From Hyunsoonleella pacifica (GTDB taxonomy: Bacteria > Bacteroidota > Bacteroidia > Flavobacteriales > Flavobacteriaceae): a stretch of DNA of 64,000 nt. Made by a program: the position numbers and the translations under genes. Position 1 is the first letter of the stretch, and each line of letters opens with the position of its first letter. Under the pieces are notes generated by a model. It made no database searches, was not told the origin of the DNA, and saw nothing but the letters and a program-made list of their open reading frames with translations. The DNA lies in the NCBI RefSeq assembly GCF_004310335.1, contig NZ_SIRS01000007.1, positions 62,001 to 126,000 on the forward strand. The letters are read 5' to 3'. Below are positions 17,294-27,017 of the stretch, in pieces.

Positions 17294-20200
17294 TTAGAAT
17301 CTTAAGTTTAAGCTGAAATTAACCGATTTTAAAGTAGGGTAATTTCCAAAATCAAATCCGTTTGTTGTATTACTGTCTGAGTTACTTCCTCCTCCAGATC
17401 CAAAATAGCTTACTTCAGGATCTAAACCAGAATAATCGGTAAAGGTTAATAAATTTTGTGCACTAATAGATAGTCTAATATTTTGCATACCTAGCTTTTC
17501 AACCACATCACTAGGTAATGTGTAACCCAAAGCTATATTTTTAAGTCTGATATAGCTTCCATCTTCTACAAATCGAGAAGAAATCTCTTTTCCTCTAAGT
17601 TTAGCTCGAGGGATATTAGTATTTGTATTTGATGGCGTCCAAGAATTAAGAATCTCTGTAGTAGCGTTTGAATCTCCGTTAAACAACTGTATTGCCGTTA
17701 AATTCATGATATCGCCACCTTGAACACCTTGAAAGAAAATATTCAAATCAAAATTCTTATAAGTGAAATTATTAGTAATACCAAACGTAAAATCTGGTGT
17801 TGGATCTCCAATAATTTGTTGATCTGAAGGAGAAATATCACCACTACCATCAACATCAGTAAATAACTGATCTCCTGCCTCTCCACCAGGTAATAAAGCT
17901 GTACCAGCTGGCAAGTCTCCACCTTGATAAACCCCTTGGTAATCATAACCCCAAAATGCACCTAATACTTCACCTTCTCTTAACAAATGCGTACGAGGTA
18001 AATTGAAATAACCCGGTGAGGCATCTAAAAATAAATCTATATTGTCTCCATCTGATAAGGCAACTACTTCGTTTTGATTTGTTGAGAAATTAAAATCTGT
18101 AGTCCAAGAAAAGTTTTCATTACTTATGTTTCTAGTATTCAAATTAATCTCAAACCCCTTATTATTTACCTCACCAATATTTCTTAAACTAGCAGGTGTT
18201 AAAAAACCTAAGAATTGAGGTTGTGAATTATCTCCAATAATTAAATCTTTAGTATCAATATTATAATAGTCTAAAGAAAGAGATACTTTGTTGTTAAAAA
18301 GCCCTAAATCTAAACCTACATTAGTTTGAAAAGACGATTCCCATTTTAAATTTGGATTAGCAGGTTGGTCTGGTGTTACTGCATTTACAGTTTGTCCATT
18401 ATTAACCGCATAAATATTATCGAAACGCGCCAAAGATTCAAATGGAGATATTGCTTGATTACCTGTTACACCATAACTAACTCTAAGTTTTAAATTTGAA
18501 ATTTTATCACTGTCTTTTAAGAAGTTTTCATTAGAAACTTTCCAACCAAGAGCTGCTGAAGGGAAAATTGCATATTTCTCGTTTGCAGCAAAGTTTGATG
18601 CACCGTCACGTCTAATAGTTGCAGTGATTAGATATTTATCATCATAATCGAAATTAATTCTGCCAAATTGAGATTGAATTTCTGATTCTACTAATGATGA
18701 TGTTGGTATTAACTGTACTGCTCCTCCCGATAAGTTACGGAATGAAAAGGAATCAGACGTAAACCCTTGAGCTCCTGCAGCAAAATTATCTCTAGATCTT
18801 TTTTGATAAGAATAACCAGCTAATAATGTTAATTTCCCTTTGGCTATTTCTTTTGTATACGTTAAATAATTCTCACTAATTAAACTAGTTCTTTTAAAAT
18901 TATCAATAATTGCTCTTCCTCCTACATTTCCACCAGCTGTAGTAATTAAAGTTGATGGTCTAAAAAGCCCAAATGTTTCATTAGTAGTACTAAAACCAAA
19001 TGTTGTTTTAAATGTTAGGTTTTCTAAAATATCATAATTAGCATATAAGTTTGCTCTATATACATCTGTCTTGGTTTCATTTATACCTTCAGTTGCTACT
19101 GCGAAAGGATTATCTATATCATCACCTACTCCGTTCACTGTATTTAGTCCATTAGCATCTAGCACTCCTAAATCTGGTGCAAATCTAAAAGAACCACTAA
19201 CTACGTCATCACCTCCACCATTAGCTGTTTCTCCAGTGGATTGTGTTGGTACTCCATTTTCAGTTCCTCTACTTCCAAATACATTAATTCCTAACTTAAG
19301 TTTATCTGTAACCTGAGCATCAATATTCGAAAGAAACGTAAACCTTTCAAATTCAGAGTTTATAAGAACTCCATCTTGTTTAAAGTAATTTGCAGACGCA
19401 TAGAAGTTTACTTTATCAGTTCCTCCAGAAAATGAAGCTTGATGATTTTGTGTACTACCAGTTCTATATAACAAATCTTGCCAGTCTGTATTAGCAGGCC
19501 CTTGTACATAACTAGGGTTTATAGCTTGTTGATAGGTTGCAAACTGATTAGCATCTAATAAATCTAATTCATTCGCAGTGTTTTGTACTGAATAGTTAGA
19601 ATTAAGTTCGATAGTTAAAGCGCCACTTCTTCCTTTTTTAGTTGTAACCATAACAACACCATTAGATCCTTGGGAACCATAAATAGCTGTTGCTGATGCA
19701 TCTTTTAAAACTTCAATTGATGCAATATCGTTTGGCTGAGGAAAAGTTGCTCCTACAAAACCATCTACTACAATTAAAGGAGAACTACTTGCATTTATAG
19801 ATGTGTTACCTCTAATCTGTATGTTAATTGGTGCACCTGGCTCACCACCATTATTAGATTGTACCACAACACCTGCTGCACGACCCTGCAACGCTTGTGC
19901 TGCATCTAAAACAGGAAATGCATTAAGTTCTTCTGATTTTACTGAAGATACAGCCCCAGTTAAATCACTCTTTTTCCGTGCACCATAACCTACTACAACT
20001 ACTTCATCTAAAGCAGCTAAATCCTCTTCTAATTTTACATCTAGCGTACTTGAGTTACCAACTTTAACTTCTAGTGTAGCATACCCTATATAGCTAAAAA
20101 CAAGAACAGCGTCAGCTTCACTAACTTTTATGGAATAATTACCATCAAAATCTGTTGAAGCACCTGAACTAGTTCCTTTAACAACTACATTTACTCCAGG

Positions 20201-20329
20201 TAATACTGATCCATCTGATTGGGATGTTACAGTTCCTTGTACTGTTTTTTCTTGAGCACTAGCGGTAAGTGCAAAACACAAACTCAATAGTAACAAGAAT
20301 ACTTTTTTCAATTGTTTAGTTTTCTTCAT
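17294..20329 (-). CDS. SusC-like TonB-dependent transporter (PUL 1)
   Basis: A 1011-residue SusC family outer membrane transporter. It has a signal peptide ending in ASAQ (about residue 25), a carboxypeptidase-regulatory-like domain (VQGTVTSQSDGSVLPGVNVVVKG), the TonB-interacting segment LDEVVVVGYG (about 107-116), a plug domain to about 235 and a beta-barrel ending in the outer membrane signature phenylalanine (SLNLRF). It is the first gene of SusC-SusD-GH88-GH2. Its promoter region at 20439-20481 carries three tandem GntR-type palindromes, and an HTCS gene lies just upstream on the same strand, so two regulatory inputs are likely. It probably imports uronic-acid-containing oligosaccharides. 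Confidence 0.96.
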   Translation of the reverse strand: MKKTKQLKKVFLLLLSLCFALTASAQEKTVQGTVTSQSDGSVLPGVNVVVKGTSSGASTDFDGNYSIKVSEADAVLVFSYIGYATLEVKVGNSSTLDVKLEEDLAALDEVVVVGYGARKKSDLTGAVSSVKSEELNAFPVLDAAQALQGRAAGVVVQSNNGGEPGAPINIQIRGNTSINASSSPLIVVDGFVGATFPQPNDIASIEVLKDASATAIYGSQGSNGVVMVTTKKGRSGALTIELNSNYSVQNTANELDLLDANQFATYQQAINPSYVQGPANTDWQDLLYRTGSTQNHQASFSGGTDKVNFYASANYFKQDGVLINSEFERFTFLSNIDAQVTDKLKLGINVFGSRGTENGVPTQSTGETANGGGDDVVSGSFRFAPDLGVLDANGLNTVNGVGDDIDNPFAVATEGINETKTDVYRANLYANYDILENLTFKTTFGFSTTNETFGLFRPSTLITTAGGNVGGRAIIDNFKRTSLISENYLTYTKEIAKGKLTLLAGYSYQKRSRDNFAAGAQGFTSDSFSFRNLSGGAVQLIPTSSLVESEIQSQFGRINFDYDDKYLITATIRRDGASNFAANEKYAIFPSAALGWKVSNENFLKDSDKISNLKLRVSYGVTGNQAISPFESLARFDNIYAVNNGQTVNAVTPDQPANPNLKWESSFQTNVGLDLGLFNNKVSLSLDYYNIDTKDLIIGDNSQPQFLGFLTPASLRNIGEVNNKGFEINLNTRNISNENFSWTTDFNFSTNQNEVVALSDGDNIDLFLDASPGYFNLPRTHLLREGEVLGAFWGYDYQGVYQGGDLPAGTALLPGGEAGDQLFTDVDGSGDISPSDQQIIGDPTPDFTFGITNNFTYKNFDLNIFFQGVQGGDIMNLTAIQLFNGDSNATTEILNSWTPSNTNTNIPRAKLRGKEISSRFVEDGSYIRLKNIALGYTLPSDVVEKLGMQNIRLSISAQNLLTFTDYSGLDPEVSYFGSGGGSNSDSNTTNGFDFGNYPTLKSVNFSLNLRF

Positions 20330-20438
20330 TAGTTTAATTTTAAGTTAATTTAATTAGCTATAAATCATAAAGACTTCAGTGTAAACATCTAGGAAGTAAT
20401 TAGATCTATATTTTAAGTTTATTGTTCAATTGTAATTT

Positions 20439-20481
20439 TTGGTAAACCAAATTGGTAAACCAGTTTGGATTACCAAATATA
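20439..20481 (-). promoter_or_regulatory. Triple GntR-type operator and -7 box of PUL 1 susC
   Basis: Three 12-bp palindromes lie at exact 13-bp spacing: TTGGTAAACCAA (20439-20450), TTGGTAAACCAG (20452-20463) and TTGGATTACCAA (20465-20476). On the minus strand TATATTTG (20481-20474) fits the Bacteroidota -7 box and overlaps the outer operator, so the start of transcription would fall inside the array, about 140 nt before the susC start codon. I find no clear -33 TTG at the usual distance. Confidence 0.8.
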
Positions 20482-20803
20482 CACAAATTTTTGAAATGTT
20501 ATAATTAATGTGTATTTCTTTGTTATTCATATCTGTTTTTAATCCAATTATTATAAAAACATTGAGTCAAAACTTATTTAGTTTCTCATGAAATTATACA
20601 GTGTAGGTTTTAAGTGAAATAAATTATCACTAAACTAAACACTACAATGATTAGCATGAGTATAATTTCTAGATACTTAAATTTTGATTTCGTTTTTTTC
20701 ATCATCATAAAACTAGAATAATTAGAAGTTGTAGAAGTACAAAACAAGGAGTAAAATAGTACAATCAACTGTTTTTCAAATAATTATATGTGATAAAAAA
20801 ATT
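20482..20803. other. AT-rich intergenic region between HTCS 1 and the PUL 1 promoter
   Basis: About 320 bases without a credible gene on either strand. I see no strong terminator after the HTCS stop at 20804 and no second copy of the TTGGTWWWCCAA palindrome. The segment just upstream of the -7 box is where an HTCS AraC-type domain would be expected to bind, but no direct repeat stands out by eye. Confidence 0.5.
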
Positions 20804-23800
20804 CTATTCTGAAAATTTAGCGGCGTATTTAGAAGGTGTTTCGCCAAATTTCTTTTGAAAAGATTTACTAAAATATTTAGGATCTTTATATCCTACCCTA
20901 TAACTTACTTGGGAAATATTAATTTTTCCTTGTTCTAATAGTTGAGCTGCACGTTTCATTCTAAAGTGCTGGATAAACTCATTAGGTGTAAAATTAGACC
21001 AAGCTTTTATTTTTGTAAATAGCATCGTTCTGCTTACCCCAAGTTCTGAACAGAAATAAGCTATATCAAAATCTTCATTACCTAAGTTATCGTTAACTAT
21101 TTGTAATGCTTTCTTATATAACTTTTCATCATAAGATGATACTAAAATATCTTCGGGTTTTAAACCATCGCTAGAAATAAATTTTTCTCTTAGCTTTTCT
21201 CTGGTCTGTAATAGGTTCTTTATTTTTAACTTAAATTCATTTATATTAAATGGCTTACTAATATAATCATCAGCACCACGTTCTAATCCATCAATCTTGT
21301 AGATTAAAGAAGACCTAGATGTTAATAGTATAATAGGAATATGACTTGTTTTTAATTCTCCTTTAACTGCTGAACAAAGTTCTGTACCTGTCATTTCAGG
21401 CATTATAACATCACTAACAATTAAATCTGGAGATTCTTTTTTTGCCTTACTTAAAGCTACTTTTCCATTTTCAGCTTCTAATACATTATAATCTTCTTTA
21501 AGAAGATCTTTTATAAATTTTCTAAGTTGCTTATTATCTTCTACTAATAAAATTGAATACTTTTTAGTTTTATTAGCTATTTGAAGGTCATCATCTAATA
21601 TAGGTTCCTCCTCTTCTAATTGTTTTACATATTGAGAAAGGTCATCACTAAATTTAAAGTCCTTTAAAATTTCCGAATCATCTAAATGCGTATTTCCTAA
21701 TAATAATGTTACTGAAAAAATAGAACCTTGATTATTTACGTTATCATTTACTTCAATACTCCCTTTGTGTAATTCAACTATATTTTTTGCTATAGATAAA
21801 CCGATGCCTGTTCCTTTATTATAATCTTTATCTGGTTTATTATTAACTGCTACTTCAAAAAAGCGATCGAATATTTTGGTTTGATACTCCTTAGCAATAC
21901 CAACACCAGAATCTTCAACATGTATTTTTATACTATCTTGATAGCTTACAATTCTAACTACAATACGTCCCCCATTAGGAGTATAGCGGAATGCATTAGA
22001 GATTAGATTGTAAAAAACACGCTCTAACTTATTACGATCATAATACAATAAAATTTCTTCCTCTTCTGATACAAATTCAAATTTATAGTCTCCATTTTTA
22101 GCATATTCTGTAAATGACAGAAAAATTTCTCTTAAGAATTTAACAATATTTCCTTCAGCTGCTTTTAACTTATATAGGTTACTTTCAAATTTTCTAAAGT
22201 CCATCAACCTGTTTATCAAATGCAATAAGTGATTAGCATTATTTTCAATAACCATCAACTTTTTATACATCTTACTACTACCTCTGTAAGAGTCCAAGAT
22301 TTGATTTAATGGCCCCAATATTAAAGCCAATGGTGTTCTAAATTCGTGCGATATATTAGTAAAAAACTCTAATTTATTTTTATTAGTTTGCTTTGTTCTC
22401 TCAGTTTCCAAATATTCTAATTGCAAGTCGTGTCTTAATTTTGTTCTAGATTTTAAGATGTCTAGAAGAAAAAATAATGCAATTAAAATTAATAGCCCGT
22501 ACAACGCAAAAGCCCACCATGTTCGCCATGGTGCTGGTGCTACATTTATTGATAATTGTGTTGCACTAGTATTCCAAATATTATCGTTGTTAGCGCCTTT
22601 TACTTCAAAAATATAATTACCAGGATTTTGGATGGTATAAGATGCTGAATTATTGGATGTTAAGTTCCAGTCTTTTTCTAACCCTTTTAATCTATATTGA
22701 TATTTGTTATTACTAGAGTTTATAAAGTTTGGAATAGAAAATGTGATACTAAAATTTCCTTGTTTATGCGATAAATTGATAGACTCTGTATATGCTAATT
22801 GTTCCTTCAAACTATTTGTAGGACTATCAAATTTGATGTCATTTTCTCTAATAATAAAATCAGTTAAGATAACTTGAGGTGCATAATTATTTGTTGTTAT
22901 TTTCTTTGGATTGAAATAGGATACACCTTGGGGGCTCCCAAAGTAAAACTGCCCATCTTCTGTCTTATAACTCGCATTATTAGTAAACTCGTTACTTATC
23001 AATCCATCTGTTTGATTGTATAGTTTTGACTCCTGCGTTTTGATGTTATATTTAACAATACCTTGATTAGTACCTATCCAAAGCTGTTGCTGATTATCTT
23101 CTTGAATACTTCTAACTGCAGATATTTTTGTTTCTTCCAAATTCAACAAAACAGCATCGAATCCTTTCCCATTATATTTAAATAGACCTTTTGACTTTGT
23201 TCCTACCCAAATATCATCATTACCATCTTGATATACCGATAAGATATCATCTCCATATTGTAAGCTTTTATCACAAAAGAAATTTGTTATTTGTCCTGAT
23301 TCGGTAATTTTATTTAATCCGTTTTCAGTTCCTACCCAAATGTTATTATTAGTATCTATAAAAATTGTTCTTATCAAGTTATTAGATAACTCGTTTAAAC
23401 CTTCATTTGAAGATTTATAATGGTTGAATTTTCTTGAAACTGGATTGTATTTTATTAAACCTTTACCAAAGGTTCCAATCCATATATTCTCGTTTCTATC
23501 TTTTTTTATAGCGTATACTCCTGCATTTTTTAATACCACCTCTAACTCTTTAGGTAGTTTTATCGTTTCAAACGTTTTTCTTTCAGTGTTATATACTTGC
23601 AAACCTGTCTTGAAAGTACCAATCCAGAGCTTATTAGAATCTAGTATTTCTAACGCCTTAATATTGTTATCTATTAAGTAAGAATTGTTTTCTGTGAGAT
23701 ATTCATAAGAATTATTATTCTTATTCCAAATATTTAGTCCTCCTCCTTCAGTTCCAAAAAACATATAATTACCATAAGACTCTATAGAGCTTACTACCGT

Positions 23801-24874
23801 GTAATTTAAACCCTTGCCCTTTTGATTTTGAGTGATATTTTGAAAGTTAACATTAGAGGCATCCCAGATACTAACACCACCGTAATAGGTTCCTATCCAT
23901 ACTGACCCTTTCTTATCTTTAAATAAGGATTTAATCGAGTTTTTGCTTAAACTCGATTTATTATCTAAATCAGCTTGTAATAATTCTATTGTTCCAGTAG
24001 ATTCTACTAAGATCAACCCTTCATAAGTACCAATCCAAAGCACTCCTTTTTTATCAAAAAGTAGCTTTCTAACACTTTTTATAGCTTCAAACTGAGTTCC
24101 TTTTTCAAAAAAAGGATTATAAACTTTACTATTTAAATTATAGTTTACGAGGCCATTATCTTTAGTTGCTATTAGTAAATTAGCATCTTTATCCTCTGCT
24201 AAGTCTTGTACATAAAAGCCCTCACTTCCCGAAATAAGATTTAATTTTAACGTATTGTCTTCAGCATATTTTGCCTCAAAAATACCAGCTCCAGTGCCTA
24301 TAAAAATTTGACCTAACTTGGTTTCTAAAATGGTCATTACTTTCATCTTAGCTGATGACTTAAGATGATTATTCAGGTAATTCGAGAAACTATTAGTTGT
24401 TTCATTGTAAACAGACACTCCTCTCCATGTACCTGCCCAAATATCTCCGTTTGATAGTTTTTTTATGGACCATACCGTGTTATTTGATAACGAATAAAAA
24501 TGCTCCTCATGAAAATAACTTTCAAACTTGTCGGTCTTAGGGTCATACTTATTTAAGCCATTATATGTCCCAACCCACAAATTACCATTATCATCTTCTT
24601 GTATTGATAAAATATCATTATTACTAATAGAGTTTGGGTCATTTTCATCATTCCTGTAAATTGTAAACTTAGTTCCATCATACTTATTGAGACCATCTCT
24701 GGTACCAATCCATATTTGCCCTAATTTATCTTGATGTATTGCTATTACTGCACTTTGAGATAGTCCATCTAGCGTAGTTAAATTAGAAAAATTATATGAT
24801 GGTATTTGCCCAAAACAAACAAAACTTAGCGTAAAAAAAAACAAAAAAGTAAGATACCTAAACATTAAAAACAA
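20804..24874 (-). CDS. Hybrid two-component sensor-regulator (HTCS 1)
   Basis: A complete 1356-residue HTCS. After a signal peptide come two blocks of two-component-regulator propeller repeats (about residues 30-690; recurring IWIGT and NGLNKY motifs), a Y_Y_Y domain (about 700-770), a membrane helix (about 785-810), a HisKA/HATPase kinase (FFTNISHEFRTPL, phospho-His near residue 841), a receiver domain (LIVSDVIMPEMTG, phospho-Asp near 1154) and an AraC helix-turn-helix (about 1255-1350). HTCS proteins sense oligosaccharides in the periplasm and switch on the adjacent PUL, here susC at 17294 downstream on the same strand. It is a close paralogue of the HTCS at 61261. All phosphotransfer residues are present. 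Confidence 0.95.
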   Translation of the reverse strand: MFLMFRYLTFLFFFTLSFVCFGQIPSYNFSNLTTLDGLSQSAVIAIHQDKLGQIWIGTRDGLNKYDGTKFTIYRNDENDPNSISNNDILSIQEDDNGNLWVGTYNGLNKYDPKTDKFESYFHEEHFYSLSNNTVWSIKKLSNGDIWAGTWRGVSVYNETTNSFSNYLNNHLKSSAKMKVMTILETKLGQIFIGTGAGIFEAKYAEDNTLKLNLISGSEGFYVQDLAEDKDANLLIATKDNGLVNYNLNSKVYNPFFEKGTQFEAIKSVRKLLFDKKGVLWIGTYEGLILVESTGTIELLQADLDNKSSLSKNSIKSLFKDKKGSVWIGTYYGGVSIWDASNVNFQNITQNQKGKGLNYTVVSSIESYGNYMFFGTEGGGLNIWNKNNNSYEYLTENNSYLIDNNIKALEILDSNKLWIGTFKTGLQVYNTERKTFETIKLPKELEVVLKNAGVYAIKKDRNENIWIGTFGKGLIKYNPVSRKFNHYKSSNEGLNELSNNLIRTIFIDTNNNIWVGTENGLNKITESGQITNFFCDKSLQYGDDILSVYQDGNDDIWVGTKSKGLFKYNGKGFDAVLLNLEETKISAVRSIQEDNQQQLWIGTNQGIVKYNIKTQESKLYNQTDGLISNEFTNNASYKTEDGQFYFGSPQGVSYFNPKKITTNNYAPQVILTDFIIRENDIKFDSPTNSLKEQLAYTESINLSHKQGNFSITFSIPNFINSSNNKYQYRLKGLEKDWNLTSNNSASYTIQNPGNYIFEVKGANNDNIWNTSATQLSINVAPAPWRTWWAFALYGLLILIALFFLLDILKSRTKLRHDLQLEYLETERTKQTNKNKLEFFTNISHEFRTPLALILGPLNQILDSYRGSSKMYKKLMVIENNANHLLHLINRLMDFRKFESNLYKLKAAEGNIVKFLREIFLSFTEYAKNGDYKFEFVSEEEEILLYYDRNKLERVFYNLISNAFRYTPNGGRIVVRIVSYQDSIKIHVEDSGVGIAKEYQTKIFDRFFEVAVNNKPDKDYNKGTGIGLSIAKNIVELHKGSIEVNDNVNNQGSIFSVTLLLGNTHLDDSEILKDFKFSDDLSQYVKQLEEEEPILDDDLQIANKTKKYSILLVEDNKQLRKFIKDLLKEDYNVLEAENGKVALSKAKKESPDLIVSDVIMPEMTGTELCSAVKGELKTSHIPIILLTSRSSLIYKIDGLERGADDYISKPFNINEFKLKIKNLLQTREKLREKFISSDGLKPEDILVSSYDEKLYKKALQIVNDNLGNEDFDIAYFCSELGVSRTMLFTKIKAWSNFTPNEFIQHFRMKRAAQLLEQGKINISQVSYRVGYKDPKYFSKSFQKKFGETPSKYAAKFSE

Positions 24875-25115
24875 TCAGTTGAGTATATCGTAAATATAAA
24901 TAAGATTAAACAGAAAACTGAAAAATCAATTACTATATTTTTCTCCTACATATTAGACAAATACCGTTATAAACTAGTTTTCCTTTAGATCCATTAAGTA
25001 TTTAACATATATAATGTTAATATAAAAGTTCTAAAATTTTAGTGTAGACAGATAGACCGCGTAAGACTTTGATTTGTTTGCAGAACAAAATTCAAATGTA
25101 TGGCTGACTGTTTTT

Positions 25116-26117
25116 TTACCTTTTAATATCTCCTAAACCATTACCCTCTACTAATCTGGTAACTTCTTCATTAGAAACCATATTTGCATCACCTTCAACG
25201 GTATGCTTCAAGGCACATGAAGCGGCTGCAAATTTTAAAGCTACTTCATCTTTTTTATGGTTGACCAATCCATATATCAATCCAGCTGCATAGGCATCAC
25301 CAGTTCCTACTCGATCTATAACATGCGTAACGTCATAGAAAGGTGTTGTAAGAAGTTTGCTGCCATTCCACATTTTTCCTTTTATTCGGTTATGTGAAGC
25401 ACTTAATACTTCCCTATCCTTATCCACCACTTTCTGTATTAGCGGAAATTTTTCTTGTAGGGTTTTTGCACTTGTTTCAAAATTTGATTCTGATTTTCCA
25501 ATTCCAAAAATATCATACATGTCATAAGTACTAGCAATTACCACATTGGAACCAGAAACTAAATCGGGAATTATATCTTGCTTTGACAAGCCATATTTCC
25601 ATAAACTTTTTCGCGAATGAATATCTCCAGAAACCATAATCCCCATAGAATTTGATACTTGGATAGCCTTTAAACAAGCCTTAGCGGCACCACGAGAAAT
25701 TGCAGGTGTGATTCCTGTCCAATGAAAACAATCTGCTCCCTCTAAAATTTCTTCCCATTGAATCATTTCTGCTTCGATTTTTGAAAAAGCAGAATCTTCT
25801 CTTTCATACACTATCTCACTTGAACGATGTACAGCTCCTTTTTCTAAAAAATACAGCCCCATTCTAGTATCTCCATACAAGATGTGATCGGTATCTATCC
25901 AATGCTGCCTTAGGTATTGCGTCGCTGATTTACCAATAATATTGTCTGGAAGACGTGTTACGTGGCACGCTTTCATTCCCATGTAAGCTAATGCGATAGC
26001 TACATTCGCTTCGCCTCCACCGTAATCAATATCCAAAGATGTAGCTTGAGAAAATTTGGCATAACCTGGGGGCGACAGCCTCATCATAACTTCTCCAAAT
26101 GTGACAATTTTCTTCAT
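25116..26117 (-). CDS. kdgK: 2-keto-3-deoxygluconate kinase (PfkB family)
   Basis: A 333-residue ribokinase/PfkB sugar kinase. It opens with KIVTFGEVMMRLSPPGY, has the GGGEANVAIALAYMG substrate segment (about residues 33-47) and the C-terminal signature DRVGTGDAYAAGLIYGL with the catalytic Asp. 2-keto-3-deoxygluconate (KDG) kinases share this N-terminal sequence, and the context (alginate lyases, DEH reductase-like SDR, hexuronate transporter) fits. The reaction is KDG + ATP to 2-keto-3-deoxy-6-phosphogluconate in the cytoplasm. It is the last gene of gntR-MFS-SDR-kdgK, 98 nt after the SDR. The aldolase for the next step is not in the window. Confidence 0.88.
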   Translation of the reverse strand: MKKIVTFGEVMMRLSPPGYAKFSQATSLDIDYGGGEANVAIALAYMGMKACHVTRLPDNIIGKSATQYLRQHWIDTDHILYGDTRMGLYFLEKGAVHRSSEIVYEREDSAFSKIEAEMIQWEEILEGADCFHWTGITPAISRGAAKACLKAIQVSNSMGIMVSGDIHSRKSLWKYGLSKQDIIPDLVSGSNVVIASTYDMYDIFGIGKSESNFETSAKTLQEKFPLIQKVVDKDREVLSASHNRIKGKMWNGSKLLTTPFYDVTHVIDRVGTGDAYAAGLIYGLVNHKKDEVALKFAAASCALKHTVEGDANMVSNEEVTRLVEGNGLGDIKR

Positions 26118-26215
26118 TTTCCTTTACATTTTGACGAATTTCTGTTAAAACTTTCATTCTAAGAAAAACTGTTCAACAACATTTGATTTAAAAAACAATG
26201 TACTATTAAATAATT

Positions 26216-26968
26216 TTAAATCCCTAAACCTTGACCACCACCTACTTGTATAGTTTCTGCTGTTAAAAATGCTGCATCTTTGCTAACCAAAAACGAAATA
26301 ACAGATGCTACTTCTTCAGGTTGCCCTAGCCTTCCTAACAAGATGTTATTTTTCCATGAAGCGAATACTTCTGGCTTTGTAGATTTAATTTGAGCATGAA
26401 AAGGCGTATCAATCGTACCAGGTGATACTGCATTAACTCGAATACCGTATTCAGCAAGGTCTTTTGCCAAAGCTCGAGTAATAGCATGCACCGCTGCTTT
26501 AGATGTGCCGTATACACCAGCTCCAGGACCTCCTGCATTCCAGCCTGCTATGGACGTATAGTTTATTATTGATGCATCATCACTTTTCTTAAGGAAAGGT
26601 ATAGCGGCTCTTGATGCAAAAAACGTTGAATCTAAATTTAATGCCATAACAAACCTGTAAAATTCGGTAGTCATATCTTCAAACCTAGAACGCCCTCCTA
26701 AACCACCAGCATTATTTATAAGCACATCTATTTTTCCATATTTTTCGCCTATTTTATTGATATTTAAATTTACTTCATCTTCATTAGTAACATCAAACCC
26801 ATAATACTCTGCTGTTATTCCAGCTTCAGTTAGTTTTTTAACTCGATCTGCTCCTGCATCATCATCAATACCATTTAAAACTACTGTATATCCGTCTTCT
26901 CCCAATCTTTTTGCTACTTGAAAACCAATTCCTCCTGTAGCTCCTGTGATTATTGCTATTTTACTCAT
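26216..26968 (-). CDS. Short-chain dehydrogenase, probable DEH (uronate) reductase
   Basis: A 250-residue classical SDR. The cofactor motif TGATGGIGF is at residues 8-16, the NNAG motif at about 86-89, the catalytic Ser in NYTSIAG, and the Y-x3-K pair in VYGTSKAAV (about 154-162), with VNAVSPG after it. In alginate loci an SDR of this type reduces 4-deoxy-L-erythro-5-hexoseulose uronate (DEH) to KDG with NAD(P)H. The position between the MFS transporter (49 nt) and KDG kinase (98 nt) supports this. A KduD-like role on the diketo product from GH88 action is an alternative that the sequence cannot exclude. Confidence 0.85.
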   Translation of the reverse strand: MSKIAIITGATGGIGFQVAKRLGEDGYTVVLNGIDDDAGADRVKKLTEAGITAEYYGFDVTNEDEVNLNINKIGEKYGKIDVLINNAGGLGGRSRFEDMTTEFYRFVMALNLDSTFFASRAAIPFLKKSDDASIINYTSIAGWNAGGPGAGVYGTSKAAVHAITRALAKDLAEYGIRVNAVSPGTIDTPFHAQIKSTKPEVFASWKNNILLGRLGQPEEVASVISFLVSKDAAFLTAETIQVGGGQGLGI

Positions 26969-27017
26969 AATTATCTATTTATATTTATTTTTTTAATGTT
27001 TTATATTGTGTATACTT

